From positions 1 through 64,000 of the forward strand of contig CBDFMY010000001.1 in NCBI GenBank assembly GCA_965249835.1: a stretch of DNA of 64,000 nucleotides, given 5' to 3'. Both the position numbers and the translations under genes were made by a program. The DNA is from JAHRAW01 sp965249835. GTDB taxonomy: Bacteria > Pseudomonadota > Gammaproteobacteria > Arenicellales > Poriferihabitantaceae. Shown here piece after piece: positions 41,469 through 51,124 of the stretch. The notes below the pieces were generated by a model. The model saw nothing but the letters and a program-made list of their open reading frames with translations, made no database searches and was not told the origin of the DNA. How positions within the stretch are numbered: position 1 is the stretch's first letter; every line of letters starts with the position of its first letter.

Positions 41469-42023
41469 TTGAACCTTGAGTCACTTATCCACGCCGCTGA
41501 GGTAATCCGTTGCGGCGGCGTGGTGGCGTATCCCACCGAAGCGTGTTTCGGTCTCGGCTGTGACCCGCGCAATGTCGCGGCGGTGCGCCGCATCCTGCGA
41601 ATCAAACGCCGCGCCCGCGCCAAAGGATTGATATTGATCGCCGAGCGTTGCAACCAGTTGTCGATGTATGCGGATTTCCTCGCGGTGAGTCGCCGCAAAC
41701 AAATTCTTGATTCATGGCCGGGTCGAAACACCTGGTTACTGCCGGCGGTTCGGGGCGTGTCCCGATGGTTGCGCGGCGACAACGAAACCATAGCGGTTCG
41801 AGTTACCGCCCACCGCGATGCGGCACGACTGTGCCGATTGGCGCGCACCGCCATCGTCTCCACCAGCGCAAACCGCAGCGGCAGGCGCATGTTAAGAAGT
41901 GCCGATGCAGTGCGACGAGAATTTGCTGACGAAATTGATTTCATCGTTGATGGTCGAATCGGTAACGCCAACGCGCCGTCGATCATTCGTCACTTTGCCA
42001 GTGGCGAAGTTGTGCGAGGTTGA
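41469..42023 (+). CDS. tsaC: Threonylcarbamoyl-AMP synthase (Sua5/YrdC family)
   Basis: 184 aa YrdC-domain protein making threonylcarbamoyl-adenylate for the t6A modification of tRNA. Motifs: CGGVVAYPTEACFGLGCDP, RAKGLILIAER (KRxxxKG variant), TWLLPA, ETIAVRVTAHRDAARL and IVSTSANRSGR. The start is TTG 41469, the only one at the usual distance. The short form lacks the Sua5 C-terminal domain. It is 3 bases before hemF. Confidence 0.93.
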   Translation: MNLESLIHAAEVIRCGGVVAYPTEACFGLGCDPRNVAAVRRILRIKRRARAKGLILIAERCNQLSMYADFLAVSRRKQILDSWPGRNTWLLPAVRGVSRWLRGDNETIAVRVTAHRDAARLCRLARTAIVSTSANRSGRRMLRSADAVRREFADEIDFIVDGRIGNANAPSIIRHFASGEVVRG

Positions 42024-42026
42024 GTT

Positions 42027-42962
42027 ATGTCAATCGGTAAAGCCGCCCCCGACTCGGTCGCCATGGACGAAGTGCTTGATTATTTCAGCCGATTGCAGGA
42101 CAACCTTTGCCGGCAGTTGGGGGAATTGGAACCCGCGGCGGATTTCATTGAAGATGCCTGGAGCCACGAGCACGGCGGCGGTGGCATCACGCGAATCATC
42201 GAACGCGGCGCGTTGTTTGAAAAGGGCGGGGTGAATTTTTCCCATGTCAAAGGTGCCGAGTTGCCGGCATCCGCCACCGCACCCGGCGCACGCATTGCCG
42301 GTAAGCCGTTTGAAGCGTCGGGGGTTTCGCTGGTGATGCATCCGTTAAATCCACATGTGCCTTGTTGCCACATGAATGTGCGTTTTTTTCGTTCCGGTTC
42401 CGCCGACAACAAAGATGCGCACTGGTGGTTTGGCGGCGGTTACGACTTGTCCCCGTGCTATGGTTTTGATGAGGATTGCGTTCACTGGCATCAAACCGCG
42501 AAGCAAGCGTGTGACCGTTTCGGTGCGCAGCACTATGCGCGTTTCAAGGCGTGGTGCGATGAATATTTTTATCTGAAACATCGCGGCGAAGCGCGCGGCA
42601 TCGGCGGATTATTCTTTGATGACTACCGCGAAGGCGGTTTCGCCAGCGCGTTTCAATTCGTGCAAGCCATCGGCGATAGTTTGATCGAAGCCTATCGTCC
42701 CATCGTCGAGCGGCGGCGCGATACGCCTTACACCGAAGCGCAGCGAAGTTTTCAATGTTATCGCCGCGGACGCTATGTGGAATTTAATCTGGTCTACGAC
42801 CGCGGCACATTGTTTGGTTTGGAATCCGGTGGTCGAACCGAATCCATCCTGATGTCGTTGCCGCCGGTGGTGCGCTGGCAATACGATTGGCGAGCGCAAC
42901 CGGGCAGCGAAGAACAAAAACTGGTGGATGATTATCTCAAGCCGAGGGATTGGCTGGGCTGA
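42027..42962 (+). CDS. hemF: Oxygen-dependent coproporphyrinogen III oxidase
   Basis: 311 aa. GVSLVMHPLNPHVPCCHMNV, WWFGGGYDLSPCYGFDEDC, GEARGIGGLFFDDYREGGF and YVEFNLVYDRGTLFGLESGG are family signatures with the catalytic His/Asp residues. It performs oxidative decarboxylation in haem synthesis and needs O2, which indicates aerobic growth. Tightly packed with tsaC as in many gammaproteobacteria. Confidence 0.97.
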   Translation: MSIGKAAPDSVAMDEVLDYFSRLQDNLCRQLGELEPAADFIEDAWSHEHGGGGITRIIERGALFEKGGVNFSHVKGAELPASATAPGARIAGKPFEASGVSLVMHPLNPHVPCCHMNVRFFRSGSADNKDAHWWFGGGYDLSPCYGFDEDCVHWHQTAKQACDRFGAQHYARFKAWCDEYFYLKHRGEARGIGGLFFDDYREGGFASAFQFVQAIGDSLIEAYRPIVERRRDTPYTEAQRSFQCYRRGRYVEFNLVYDRGTLFGLESGGRTESILMSLPPVVRWQYDWRAQPGSEEQKLVDDYLKPRDWLG

Positions 42963-42986
42963 GTCGATGTTTCGGAAAAAACATTT

Positions 42987-44285
42987 ATGTTAATGTTGTA
43001 TCGCATTGCGTTGTATGTTGCGTTGCCGCTGGTGATGTTGCGTCTGCTTTGGCGCGCATTGCGGGACCGCCGTTACTTTGAAAACGTCCGTCAGCGTTTT
43101 GGTTTCATCGGTGAGATTGAACATCGCATCCAGCCCGGCGGAATTTGGATTCACGCGGTATCGGTCGGCGAAGTAAACGCCGCCACGCCGCTGGTGGAAA
43201 GTTTGCTGGAAAATTATCCCGACAAAGCAATCACCGTCACCACCATGACGCCGACTGGCGCCGACCGCGTGACAAAAACTTTCGGCGAACGGGTGCAGCA
43301 TTGCTATCTGCCTTACGACTACCCCGGCGCGGTGAGACGCTTTCTTGACACCTTGCGCCCGCGTCTGGGGCTGGTGATGGAAACCGAAATCTGGCCCAAC
43401 TTGATTGCCCGTTGCCACCGGCTCGGCGTGCCGATGATGTATGTCAACGTGCGCGTGTCAAGACGTTCGCATCGCGGTTACCGCAAGTTCCAACCACTCA
43501 TTCGCCCGGCGTTGCAACAAATCAATCGCTTCGCGGTGCAGGGCAGGGCGGATGCCAAACGACTCGTTCGCCTCGGCGCGCCGGAGTCGGCAATCAGCAT
43601 AACCGGCAACTTGAAGTTTGATGTGGTTCTGCCGCCCAGCATCGGCGAAGCCGCCCAGTCGGTGCGCCGCAATCTGGGACGCGAGCGGCCGGTGTGGCTG
43701 GCGGGAAGCACCCATGAAGGCGAGGAATCTCAAATTCTCGAAGCATTCGCACGCATTCGCACCGAGTTCGAATCGTTGTTGTTGGTAATCGTGCCGCGCC
43801 ATCCGCAACGCTTCAACGCCGTGTTCCGTCTATGCACGCGGCACAACTATCGCACCGTGTTGCGCTCGCAAGTGCTGGGGCAGATACCGCCGCACACCGA
43901 TATTTATCTGGTAGACACCATGGGCGAATTGCCGTTGCTGATTGCCGCCGCTGATGTCGCTTTCATCGGTGGCAGCCTGGTGCCAGTCGGTGGCCACAAC
44001 ATACTCGAAGCCTGCGCCGCCGGAATTCCGGTTGTGTTCGGGCGACACATGTTCAACTTCGCCGAAATCGCCGACTTGTTGTTGCAACACGCGGCCGGCA
44101 TTCAAGTGATGAATGACAATGAGTTGTCGGAAGTAATCCGGCGTCTGCTTGCCGACCCATTGCTTCGAGAGCAATACGCAAACCAGGGCAGGGAGTTGGT
44201 GGAAAAAAACCGCGGTGCATTGCAAAAAATCTGCGCGTTGATTGGAAGTGAGTTGAGTGAGAGTGAAATTAGTATGCGGGAATGA
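42987..44285 (+). CDS. waaA: 3-deoxy-D-manno-octulosonic acid (KDO) transferase
   Basis: 432 aa inner-membrane-anchored GT30 glycosyltransferase that adds KDO to lipid A precursor. N-terminal hydrophobic anchor (about 3-22), RQRFGFIG, WIHAVSVGEVNAATPL (catalytic Glu), METEIWPNLIARCHRLG, and C-terminal IGGSLVPVGGHNILEACAAG. It establishes an LPS-bearing outer membrane. Confidence 0.95.
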   Translation: MLMLYRIALYVALPLVMLRLLWRALRDRRYFENVRQRFGFIGEIEHRIQPGGIWIHAVSVGEVNAATPLVESLLENYPDKAITVTTMTPTGADRVTKTFGERVQHCYLPYDYPGAVRRFLDTLRPRLGLVMETEIWPNLIARCHRLGVPMMYVNVRVSRRSHRGYRKFQPLIRPALQQINRFAVQGRADAKRLVRLGAPESAISITGNLKFDVVLPPSIGEAAQSVRRNLGRERPVWLAGSTHEGEESQILEAFARIRTEFESLLLVIVPRHPQRFNAVFRLCTRHNYRTVLRSQVLGQIPPHTDIYLVDTMGELPLLIAAADVAFIGGSLVPVGGHNILEACAAGIPVVFGRHMFNFAEIADLLLQHAAGIQVMNDNELSEVIRRLLADPLLREQYANQGRELVEKNRGALQKICALIGSELSESEISMRE

Positions 44286-44330
44286 GTTGCGCTTGTCTTT
44301 TCGTCGCCATGCTTCGTTGCGCATCGTCTC

Positions 44331-44557
44331 TGCCGCAAATGACAGTGGTGTGCGAAGGGCATCGGCGGCGGCTTACGCCGCCGAGTAACCTGTGGCTGAT
44401 ATGCAAAGGTTCGCTTGCGCGTGCTCGCGCTTTGCGGGGGGGATACCCCCCGCACCCCCCCCTTTCCGGCGCGGGGGAAACATCCTGTTTCCACGCGCCG
44501 GCGTGCGTCCCTGCACGCTCTGGTGATTGGGAGAATAGAGTAAATAGCAAAACTTCT
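44331..44557 (-). repeat. 227-bp dispersed repeat, copy 2
   Basis: Reverse-complement copy of 40551-40774, with the same AGCGTGCAGGGACGCACG core, G/C runs and GGCGGCGTAAGCCGCC. Differences are mostly in the length of the G and C runs. Confidence 0.88.
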
Positions 44558-44848
44558 ATGAGCGTGACAACGAAAGAATTAGTATTGGTTATCCTCGCCG
44601 AAGGCGGGGATCCAGTTAAATATCTGTCACGCGCAACGTGACTCCTTATTATTCTCGTGTGCTTTTGGCGTCTCAAAAGGAATCACGGTCTGGAGATATG
44701 GTTTGGATTATGACAGTATTAGTTACTCTCATCGTTTTTTAGTTCTGGGTTCTCGCCGTTGGCGAGAACAACTTGCCTGCCGGCGAGGATGACGGCAGGG
44801 ATGTCATTGTCCAATTCGTCCCCAACTTGCCATTGCGCGCCGTATTTT

Positions 44849-44930
44849 GCGCGTATCATCCCTGATACGCGCCTTTCGGGCTCGCTTCGCTCGCGCCAAT
44901 CAATTCATGGCGCTCCCGGCGATTTTTTCG
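44849..44930 (-). repeat. Hairpin repeat, copy 1
   Basis: Contains the perfect 10-bp stem GCGCGTATCA with a 4-base loop (44849-44872), then GCGAGCGAAGCGAGCCCG (read in reverse) and CGCCGGGAGCGCCATGAATT, and ends in a run of six T followed by CG. Other copies: 52969-53040, 53334-53415, 55559-55640. Confidence 0.88.
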
Positions 44931-45040
44931 TTGTCAGGCAAGGCGCGCGAGGAGCGAGGGAGTGAGCAATACATTAAGTATGTGAGCGACCGAGCGACGA
45001 CGCGCAACAAAGCATGGCGACGAAAAGGCAAGCGCAATGC

Positions 45041-47710
45041 TTAATCCTCCAAACTTTTCCCTACAATCTCCCCCACATCCCTTGACAACTTCGGCAACGC
45101 GGCGATTTCATCCAGCGTGGCGCGCATTGGTTCTTTCAATTCGGGGATGTATTTTTTCCAGTGGGTGAAGGCCGAGACCAGCCGCGCGCATACTTGCGGA
45201 TTGATCGGATCCAGTTGCGCCACCCAGTCGCGAACAAAGCGATAACCGGAGCCGTCTCGGGCGTGAAAACAAAGCGGGTTGGCGTGGCTGAAGCCGACCA
45301 ATAGCGCATAAACCTGGTTGGGATTGGTCGCATCGAACGCGTCGTGGCGACTTAGTGCTTCCACTTGCGCAAGCGTGTCGGCGGCCGGCACGGTGGCTTG
45401 AATTCGCAACCACTTGTTCACCACCAACGGCTCATCTTTCCAGCGTCGATAAAATTCGTCGAGCAATTCTCGTCGTGCCGGGTTGGTGGAGTCGGCAAGC
45501 GCGCGCAACGCCGCCACCGAATCCGTCATGCAGCGAGCATTTTCAAGCAGCGCCGTTGCCAATCGATAAGTTTCGGAATCGTCCGGCGAAGCCAGATAGT
45601 TGAGACATGTGTTGCGCAAACTTCGAATACCGAATTGTTTTGCATTGACAGTGCCATCGTTGCGTTCATTCATCTGCTGATAACATTCCAGCAGTTTGGC
45701 GCGATGGACTTTCGCCAGATGACGTTTCAAATCGTGACGTGCCTGAAATACCGCCGCCGGGTCGATAACATCCATCTGCTCGCTGAGGTAGGCCTGATCC
45801 GGCAGCGTTAGAATTACCGCCTGAAGCGCAAGGTCGGCCTCGGCCTCGTTGAGCACCGACTCAAACGCTCGGGTGACCGTGTCGGCGGTGTGGATTTTCT
45901 TTCCCGCCTGAATTTTTTTGATGCCCTTCAGGATAGACCCAAGGAATAATTTCTGCCCGGCTTCCCAGCGGTTGAACGGGTCATCGTCATGGGCAAGCAA
46001 CAGCGCAAGTTCATCCTCGGACTGCGTGTGGCGCAATTCAACCGGCGCACTGAATTCGCGCAGCAACGAAGCCACCGGCGGCGGCGAATTTTTTTCAATC
46101 TCGCAGTTGAAACGGAAGGTTTGACTTGGCTCGGAAAGCACCAGCAAATCGTTTCCAAAGTTTTTTGCACTCGCCTCTTCGATGCGCAATGACAAAAGTT
46201 TGCCATCGCGATCAAACAAAGCGACTTTTATCGGAATAATTAATGGTAACTTGCGTGATTGTTGCGGGGTCGGCGGGCAATATTGGCTGAGGGTGATTTC
46301 AAAAACACCGCGCTCGGCATCAAACGCGGTTTCCACTTCCACCACCGGCGTGCCGGCTTGGCTATACCATCGTTTGAATTGCGCGAGGTCAATGCCGCTT
46401 GCACTCTCCATCGCCGCGACAAAATCATCGGTGGTTACCGCTTGCCCGTCGTGGCGTTCGAAATATAAATCGGTTGCGCGGCGAAACATCGAATCACCGA
46501 GCAGCGTGTGCAACATTCGAATCACTTCGGCGCCCTTTTCGTATACCGTGGCGGTGTAGAAGTTGTTGATTTCCATGTATGAATCCGGGCGAACCGGATG
46601 CGCCATCGGTCCCGCGTCTTCGCGAAACTGGTGACTGCGCAATGCCGCAACATCGTCAATTCGTTTGACTGCGCGTGAGCCCATGTCGGCGCTGAATTGC
46701 TGTTCGCGGAACACGGTGAAGCCTTCCTTGAGACTGAGTTGAAACCAGTCGCGGCAGGTAACGCGATTGCCCGACCAGTTGTGAAAATATTCATGACCGA
46801 TGACCGCTTCCACATTTTCAAAGTCGGCATCAGTGGCGACCGACGAGTCGGCAAGAACATATTGCGTGTTGAAAATGTTGAGACTCTTGTTTTCCATCGC
46901 GCCCATGTTGAAATCACCCACCGCTACGACATTAAACAAATCCAGGTCATACTCGCGACCATATATTTTTTCATCCCAGGCCATCGCACGCTTGAGGGAA
47001 GCCATGGCGTGCGCGCATTTGTCGATGTCGCGGTCGCGGGCAAAGAATCGCAAGGCGACGGTTCGCCCGCTGCCGGTGGTAAAGGAATCCGCAAGGCATG
47101 ATAGTTGGCCGGCGACGATGGCGAACAGGTAGGTCGGTTTGGGAAACGGGTCGTGCCAGGTGGTGAAGTGTTTGCCATCCGCGCAATCGCCTTGCTCCAC
47201 CAGATTGCCGTTGCACAACAACAGCGGAAAGATTTTTTTATCGGCGCGCAAGGTAACGGTGTAGCGGGCGAGGTTGTCGGGGCGGTCAATGGCCGGCGCA
47301 ATGCGCCGAAAGCCCTCGGCTTCGCATTGCGTACATAGCATCTCGCCGGATTGATATAGCCCGGACAACGCGGTATTTAGCGCGGGTGAGATGGTGTTTT
47401 CAATGACGAGTTCAAATTCGTCCGGCACATCGCGCAAGATTAATTGATCATCGGCAACACGATATTGCTTCGCGGTGATGCGCTTGCCGTGCATGGTGAT
47501 GTTGCCGAGTTGGACCGAGTTGAAATCGCAATCCAGCACCAACTCTGATTTCATTTTCGATTTCGCTTTCTCGCGACGACGAACCCGATGCCGTGCAGTT
47601 ATTTTGGTCGCAGAAAAATCGAGGTCAACGACCATCTCGGTGGTAACAATTTGATACGCCGGCGGCGCGTAGTCTTTGAGGCGAATGATTGGCGGGGTCG
47701 TAGTTTTCAT
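45041..47710 (-). CDS. pepN: Aminopeptidase N (M1 family)
   Basis: 889 aa zinc metallopeptidase. Exopeptidase motif NMGAMENKSLNIF, zinc motif VIGHEYFHNWSGNRVTCRDW with distal Glu in SLKEGFTVFREQQFS. The N-terminal beta domain, C-terminal helical superhelix and length match gammaproteobacterial PepN. ATG 47710 (MKTTTPPIIRLKDY) follows an AAAGGGA ribosome site. It is 37 bases downstream of fdxA on the same strand. Confidence 0.97.
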   Translation of the reverse strand: MKTTTPPIIRLKDYAPPAYQIVTTEMVVDLDFSATKITARHRVRRREKAKSKMKSELVLDCDFNSVQLGNITMHGKRITAKQYRVADDQLILRDVPDEFELVIENTISPALNTALSGLYQSGEMLCTQCEAEGFRRIAPAIDRPDNLARYTVTLRADKKIFPLLLCNGNLVEQGDCADGKHFTTWHDPFPKPTYLFAIVAGQLSCLADSFTTGSGRTVALRFFARDRDIDKCAHAMASLKRAMAWDEKIYGREYDLDLFNVVAVGDFNMGAMENKSLNIFNTQYVLADSSVATDADFENVEAVIGHEYFHNWSGNRVTCRDWFQLSLKEGFTVFREQQFSADMGSRAVKRIDDVAALRSHQFREDAGPMAHPVRPDSYMEINNFYTATVYEKGAEVIRMLHTLLGDSMFRRATDLYFERHDGQAVTTDDFVAAMESASGIDLAQFKRWYSQAGTPVVEVETAFDAERGVFEITLSQYCPPTPQQSRKLPLIIPIKVALFDRDGKLLSLRIEEASAKNFGNDLLVLSEPSQTFRFNCEIEKNSPPPVASLLREFSAPVELRHTQSEDELALLLAHDDDPFNRWEAGQKLFLGSILKGIKKIQAGKKIHTADTVTRAFESVLNEAEADLALQAVILTLPDQAYLSEQMDVIDPAAVFQARHDLKRHLAKVHRAKLLECYQQMNERNDGTVNAKQFGIRSLRNTCLNYLASPDDSETYRLATALLENARCMTDSVAALRALADSTNPARRELLDEFYRRWKDEPLVVNKWLRIQATVPAADTLAQVEALSRHDAFDATNPNQVYALLVGFSHANPLCFHARDGSGYRFVRDWVAQLDPINPQVCARLVSAFTHWKKYIPELKEPMRATLDEIAALPKLSRDVGEIVGKSLED

Positions 47711-47747
47711 GTTGATGTCCCTTTTGACATCCCTTTGCCGGCCGGCA

Positions 47748-48071
47748 TCACTTTTCCAGATGCTGCAATTTGTCCTTTTTCCCGACCCAGTCATCGGCAT
47801 CATCCGGCGCCGGTTTCATTTCCGCAATCACCGGCCAGGCCTCGCTCAACTCGGCGTTCAGTTTGAGGAAGTGTTGCTGATCTTCCGGCAGATCGTCTTC
47901 GGAAAAAATCGCATCCACCGGACATTCCGGTACGCACAAACTGCAATCGATGCACTCCTCCGGGTCGATCACCAGATAGTTCGGTCCCTCATGGAAACAA
48001 TCCACCGGGCAGACTTCAACGCAGTCGGTGTATTTGCAACGAATGCAGGCTTCGACAACGATATAAGTCAT
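47748..48071 (-). CDS. fdxA: Seven-iron ferredoxin
   Basis: 107 aa. TYIVVEACIRCKYTDCVEVC with PVDCF, and EECIDCSLCVPECPVDAIF, give one 3Fe-4S and one 4Fe-4S site as in FdxA of gammaproteobacteria. The C-terminal acidic helix (WPVIAEMKPAPDDADDW) is family-typical. The ATG 48071 is the standard start. It serves as a low-potential electron carrier. Confidence 0.95.
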   Translation of the reverse strand: MTYIVVEACIRCKYTDCVEVCPVDCFHEGPNYLVIDPEECIDCSLCVPECPVDAIFSEDDLPEDQQHFLKLNAELSEAWPVIAEMKPAPDDADDWVGKKDKLQHLEK

Positions 48072-48182
48072 GCGGGCAACGCTCGGTCTCAAATAAAAAA
48101 AATCGGGAATCGTATTATAGGTATTTCGTGCCGCCGGGTATAGTCGTTACTCGGCGGTTACGGTCGCTCGCCGCGGGTTTTT

Positions 48183-48656
48183 TCAAACCGGCAGCGCGGT
48201 GGTGTATTTCATCTGCTCCATGGCGAACATGGAAGTGACATCCGACAACGCGATGCGCCCGATGATGGTCTTATACACCCGGTCGAAAGCGGCAATGTCC
48301 GGCACCACCACCCGCAACAGGTAATCGACCTCGCCGCTCATGCGGTAGATTTCCATAATTTCCGGGATGGTTTTCATCTCCCGCGCAAATTTTTTACTCC
48401 ACTCAATGTTGTGTTGATTGGTGCGCACGGCGATGAATACGGTTACCCCCGCGTCGACCTTGCTCGGGTCCAGTAACGCTACGCGCGCACGGATGATGCC
48501 GCTGTCCTCCATGCGCTGAATGCGTTTCCAGCACGGGGTCGGCGACAGGTGTACCTTTTTGGCGATTTCCTTAATGGTCATGCCGGCGTCCCGCTGCAGG
48601 TGATACAGAATTTTTCGGTCAACCGAATCGATAGCAAGATTTCCTTCGTTTTGCAT
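48183..48656 (-). CDS. Lrp/AsnC family transcriptional regulator
   Basis: 157 aa. The winged helix-turn-helix is VDRKILYHLQRDAGMTIKEI and AKKVHLSPTPCWKRIQRMED; the RAM ligand domain follows (VDAGVTVFIAVRT, GEVDYLLRVVVPDIAAFDRV). It is divergent from the sulfite reductase gene with a shared 139-base gap, so it may control that operon and itself. Its ligand, probably an amino acid, is unknown. Confidence 0.92.
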   Translation of the reverse strand: MQNEGNLAIDSVDRKILYHLQRDAGMTIKEIAKKVHLSPTPCWKRIQRMEDSGIIRARVALLDPSKVDAGVTVFIAVRTNQHNIEWSKKFAREMKTIPEIMEIYRMSGEVDYLLRVVVPDIAAFDRVYKTIIGRIALSDVTSMFAMEQMKYTTALPV

Positions 48657-48795
48657 AATTTGGGTAATATTTTCTCTGGGGAGAGGGAGTATAGCAGATA
48701 AATAGTATTATTTCCTACCATTTATTGCATTACCAACGATTTTTTTCTACATTGAGTGCCCGACCAACCGAACTCCACGCAGGCGACCAATCATA

Positions 48796-50493
48796 ATGTA
48801 TCAATACGGCGAATCCCACGGCGAACTGCTCCAACAGCGCGCCCGCCAGTTTAAGGGGCAGGTGCGGCGCTTTCAGGGCGGTACCCTCGACCCGGAGTTG
48901 TTCAAGCAGTTGCGGCTGCGCAACGGTCTCTACCAGGAACGCTACGCCCACATGCTGCGGGTGGCGATTCCCTACGGCGTTCTCAACAGCGCGCAGTTGA
49001 TTCGGCTGGCGCACATCGCGCGCCGCTTCGACCGCGGCTTCGGCCACTTCACCACACGGCAAAACATTCAATTCAACTGGCCGGAATTGATCGATGTGCC
49101 GGAGATTCTGCGCCAACTGGCGGAGGTCGGCATGCACGCCATTCAGACCAGCGGCAGCTGCATCCGCAACATCACCTGCGATCATCTCGCCGGGGTTGCC
49201 GCAGACGAGGTCGCCGACCCGCGGCCGTGGTGCGAACTGATTCGCCGCTGGTCCACCCTGCACCCCGAGTTCAACTGGCTGCCGCGCAAATTTAAAATCG
49301 CGGTAACCAGCGCGAAAGACGACCGCGCGGCGATTCAACTGCACGACATCGGGCTGCGTCTTTTCCAAGACGACGCCGGGCAAACTCGCTTTCGCGTGTA
49401 TGTCGGCGGCGGCATGGGGCGCACGCCGGTAATCGGCAAGGTCATCCGCGAAGACCTGGCGGGCGCGGAGTTGCCCGGGTATCTGCAGGCCATCCTGCGA
49501 ATCTATAACCAATACGGCCGCCGCGATCATAAATATCGTTCCCGCATCAAGATTCTGGTGAACGATCTCGGCATCGACACTTTCCGGGAAAGGGTCGAAA
49601 AGGAATGGCGTAACGAACAAGCGCCGCTACTCAGCGAAGCGGAAATTGCCTCGGCAAAATCTCTCTTCATCAAACCCGCCGCCGACCACGCCGCGCCAAA
49701 CGCGACAACCGCGGCTACCCCGAAGGTCATCCCGGTTGCGGACAAACGTTTCCTGCGCTGGCGCGAGCACAACACCGTTGCCCACCGGGACGACGATTAT
49801 CAAATCGTCTATGTGTCCCTCAAGGCGCCGGGCCAGCCGCCGGGGGACCTGAACGCGGCGCAAATGGAGCAACTGGCGGCGTTGGTGCGGGAACACAGTG
49901 CCGATGAAATTCGCGTCAGCCACGAACAAAATCTGGTGCTGCCCCAAGTCAAAAAAACCAGTTTGTTTGCGGTGTGGCATGAACTGAACCGCCTGGGTCT
50001 CGCCACCCCCAACATCGGCACGCTCAACGACATGATCTGCTGCCCGGGGCTGGACTATTGCTCCCTCGCCAACGCCGGCACCATTCCCATCGCCCAACAA
50101 ATCAACCGGCGGCTGTCGGAACTCGACCGGTTGTATCACATCGGCGAAATAAAACTCAAAATGTCCGGCTGCATGAACGCCTGCGGCCATCACCACGCCG
50201 GCCACATCGGGATTCTCGGCGTCGATAAAAAAGGTCGGGAATGGTATCAAATCACCCTCGGCGGCTCGGCGGAAAACGACACGCGCCTCGGCGCACGGCT
50301 CGGCCCCGCAGTGCCTCGGGAAAAAGTCGCCGAGACCATCGAAGTTCTGGTCGAAACCTACCTCACGCTACGGCGGGACGGCGAGAAATTCCTCGACACG
50401 GTTATCCGTACCGGCGTTGAACCTTTCAAAGAAAAGGTCTTCTATGCAGATCATCAAAAATCGCGCGATCATCAACGATCCGTGGCGGCTTGA
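48796..50493 (+). CDS. cysI: Nitrite/sulfite reductase hemoprotein subunit (CysI-like)
   Basis: 565 aa sirohaem/4Fe-4S reductase. Two pseudo-repeats carry GHFTTRQNIQFNWPEL and EIRVSHEQNLVLPQ. Cluster ligands are CCPGLDYCSLA (CX5C) and KLKMSGCMNACGHHHAGHIG (CX3C). It reduces sulfite to sulfide for cysteine synthesis. The downstream DUF934 gene, typical of assimilatory sulfite reduction, supports sulfite over nitrite. The Lys/Arg anion-binding residues are in the RSR and K regions around 200-260. Confidence 0.9.
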   Translation: MYQYGESHGELLQQRARQFKGQVRRFQGGTLDPELFKQLRLRNGLYQERYAHMLRVAIPYGVLNSAQLIRLAHIARRFDRGFGHFTTRQNIQFNWPELIDVPEILRQLAEVGMHAIQTSGSCIRNITCDHLAGVAADEVADPRPWCELIRRWSTLHPEFNWLPRKFKIAVTSAKDDRAAIQLHDIGLRLFQDDAGQTRFRVYVGGGMGRTPVIGKVIREDLAGAELPGYLQAILRIYNQYGRRDHKYRSRIKILVNDLGIDTFRERVEKEWRNEQAPLLSEAEIASAKSLFIKPAADHAAPNATTAATPKVIPVADKRFLRWREHNTVAHRDDDYQIVYVSLKAPGQPPGDLNAAQMEQLAALVREHSADEIRVSHEQNLVLPQVKKTSLFAVWHELNRLGLATPNIGTLNDMICCPGLDYCSLANAGTIPIAQQINRRLSELDRLYHIGEIKLKMSGCMNACGHHHAGHIGILGVDKKGREWYQITLGGSAENDTRLGARLGPAVPREKVAETIEVLVETYLTLRRDGEKFLDTVIRTGVEPFKEKVFYADHQKSRDHQRSVAA

Positions 50494-50917
50494 GGACGGC
50501 GGCGGCCAAGAAGACGGCCAAGAAGACGACAAAGCCGGCGACCAGGACGGCCGCCACGACTATGTCATCCTGCCCGTGGAACGATGGCTGGTGTTGCGCT
50601 CGTCCATTGATCTCGCAGGCCGCAATATCGGCATCCGGCTGAAGCCCGATGACGAAGTCGAATCCATTGCCGCCGACCTCGACGGAATTTCACTGGTCGC
50701 CCTGGAATTCGGCAGTTTTAACGAAGGCCGCGGCTATTCCCAAGCCGCGCAACTTCGCCGGCAATACCACTTCACCGGCGAAATCCGCGCCCTCGGCGCA
50801 CACCGCGACAACCTACCGTTGATGGAACGTTGCGGTATTGACGCCTATCAACTGGCGGACGGCGAAAATCTGCAGCAGGCGATGTTGGCGTTTGAGGAAC
50901 TTACCGCCTATTATTGA
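50444..50917 (+). CDS. DUF934 family protein, sulfite-reduction partner
   Basis: 157 aa. MQIIKNRAIINDPWRLEDGG, an Asp/Gly-rich insertion, then VILPVERWLVL, GIRLKPDDEVESIAADLDG, LVALEFGSFNEGRGYSQAAQ and EIRALGAHRDNLPLMERCG. The family nearly always follows CysI-type reductases and is thought to help electron transfer or assembly. Start ATG 50444 overlaps the cysI end by 50 bases. Confidence 0.88.
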   Translation: MQIIKNRAIINDPWRLEDGGGQEDGQEDDKAGDQDGRHDYVILPVERWLVLRSSIDLAGRNIGIRLKPDDEVESIAADLDGISLVALEFGSFNEGRGYSQAAQLRRQYHFTGEIRALGAHRDNLPLMERCGIDAYQLADGENLQQAMLAFEELTAYY

Positions 50918-50971
50918 CCGCGCCGCACAGGACGCTTACGGACGCGCGCCGCACTGCTCGGCGTAGTTTTG

Positions 50972-50977
50972 TATAAT
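50972..50977 (+). promoter_or_regulatory. Possible -10 element for nadB
   Basis: TATAAT within TTTTGTATAATAGCC, 153 bases before the chosen nadB start. No convincing -35 box is visible at 16-18 bases upstream. Confidence 0.3.
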
Positions 50978-51124
50978 AGCCGCGACCGGCGCACCAGTGC
51001 CGCATCGGTTTTCGCCGTCCCGAGAAAGAATCATGCTGCCTACTGATTTCGATAACCCATGGACACCGGCCGCGAAAAATTATTCAACCGAACGGTTACC
51101 GCATCCGCTCGAAACCATTTCGCA

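Larger units (their letters stand above)
44286..45040. repeat. Repeat mosaic between waaA and pepN
   Basis: No gene seen. Order: the TTTTCGTCGCCAT unit (about 44293-44330); the 227-bp repeat in reverse (44331-44557); CGCCGAAGGCGGGGATCCAG (about 44596-44615); GTTCTCGCC-GTT-GGCGAGAAC (about 44749-44769); CCTGCCGGCGAGGATGACGG (about 44775); the hairpin repeat 44849-44930; and a unit with ACATTAAGTATGT ending GGCGACGAAAAGGCAAGCGC at about 45037, right at the pepN stop. Confidence 0.75.

Noticed and set aside
47711..47803. Upstream in-frame start for pepN
   Set aside because: ATG 47710 has a good ribosome site and gives the usual PepN N-terminus; the extension overlaps the fdxA 3' end.
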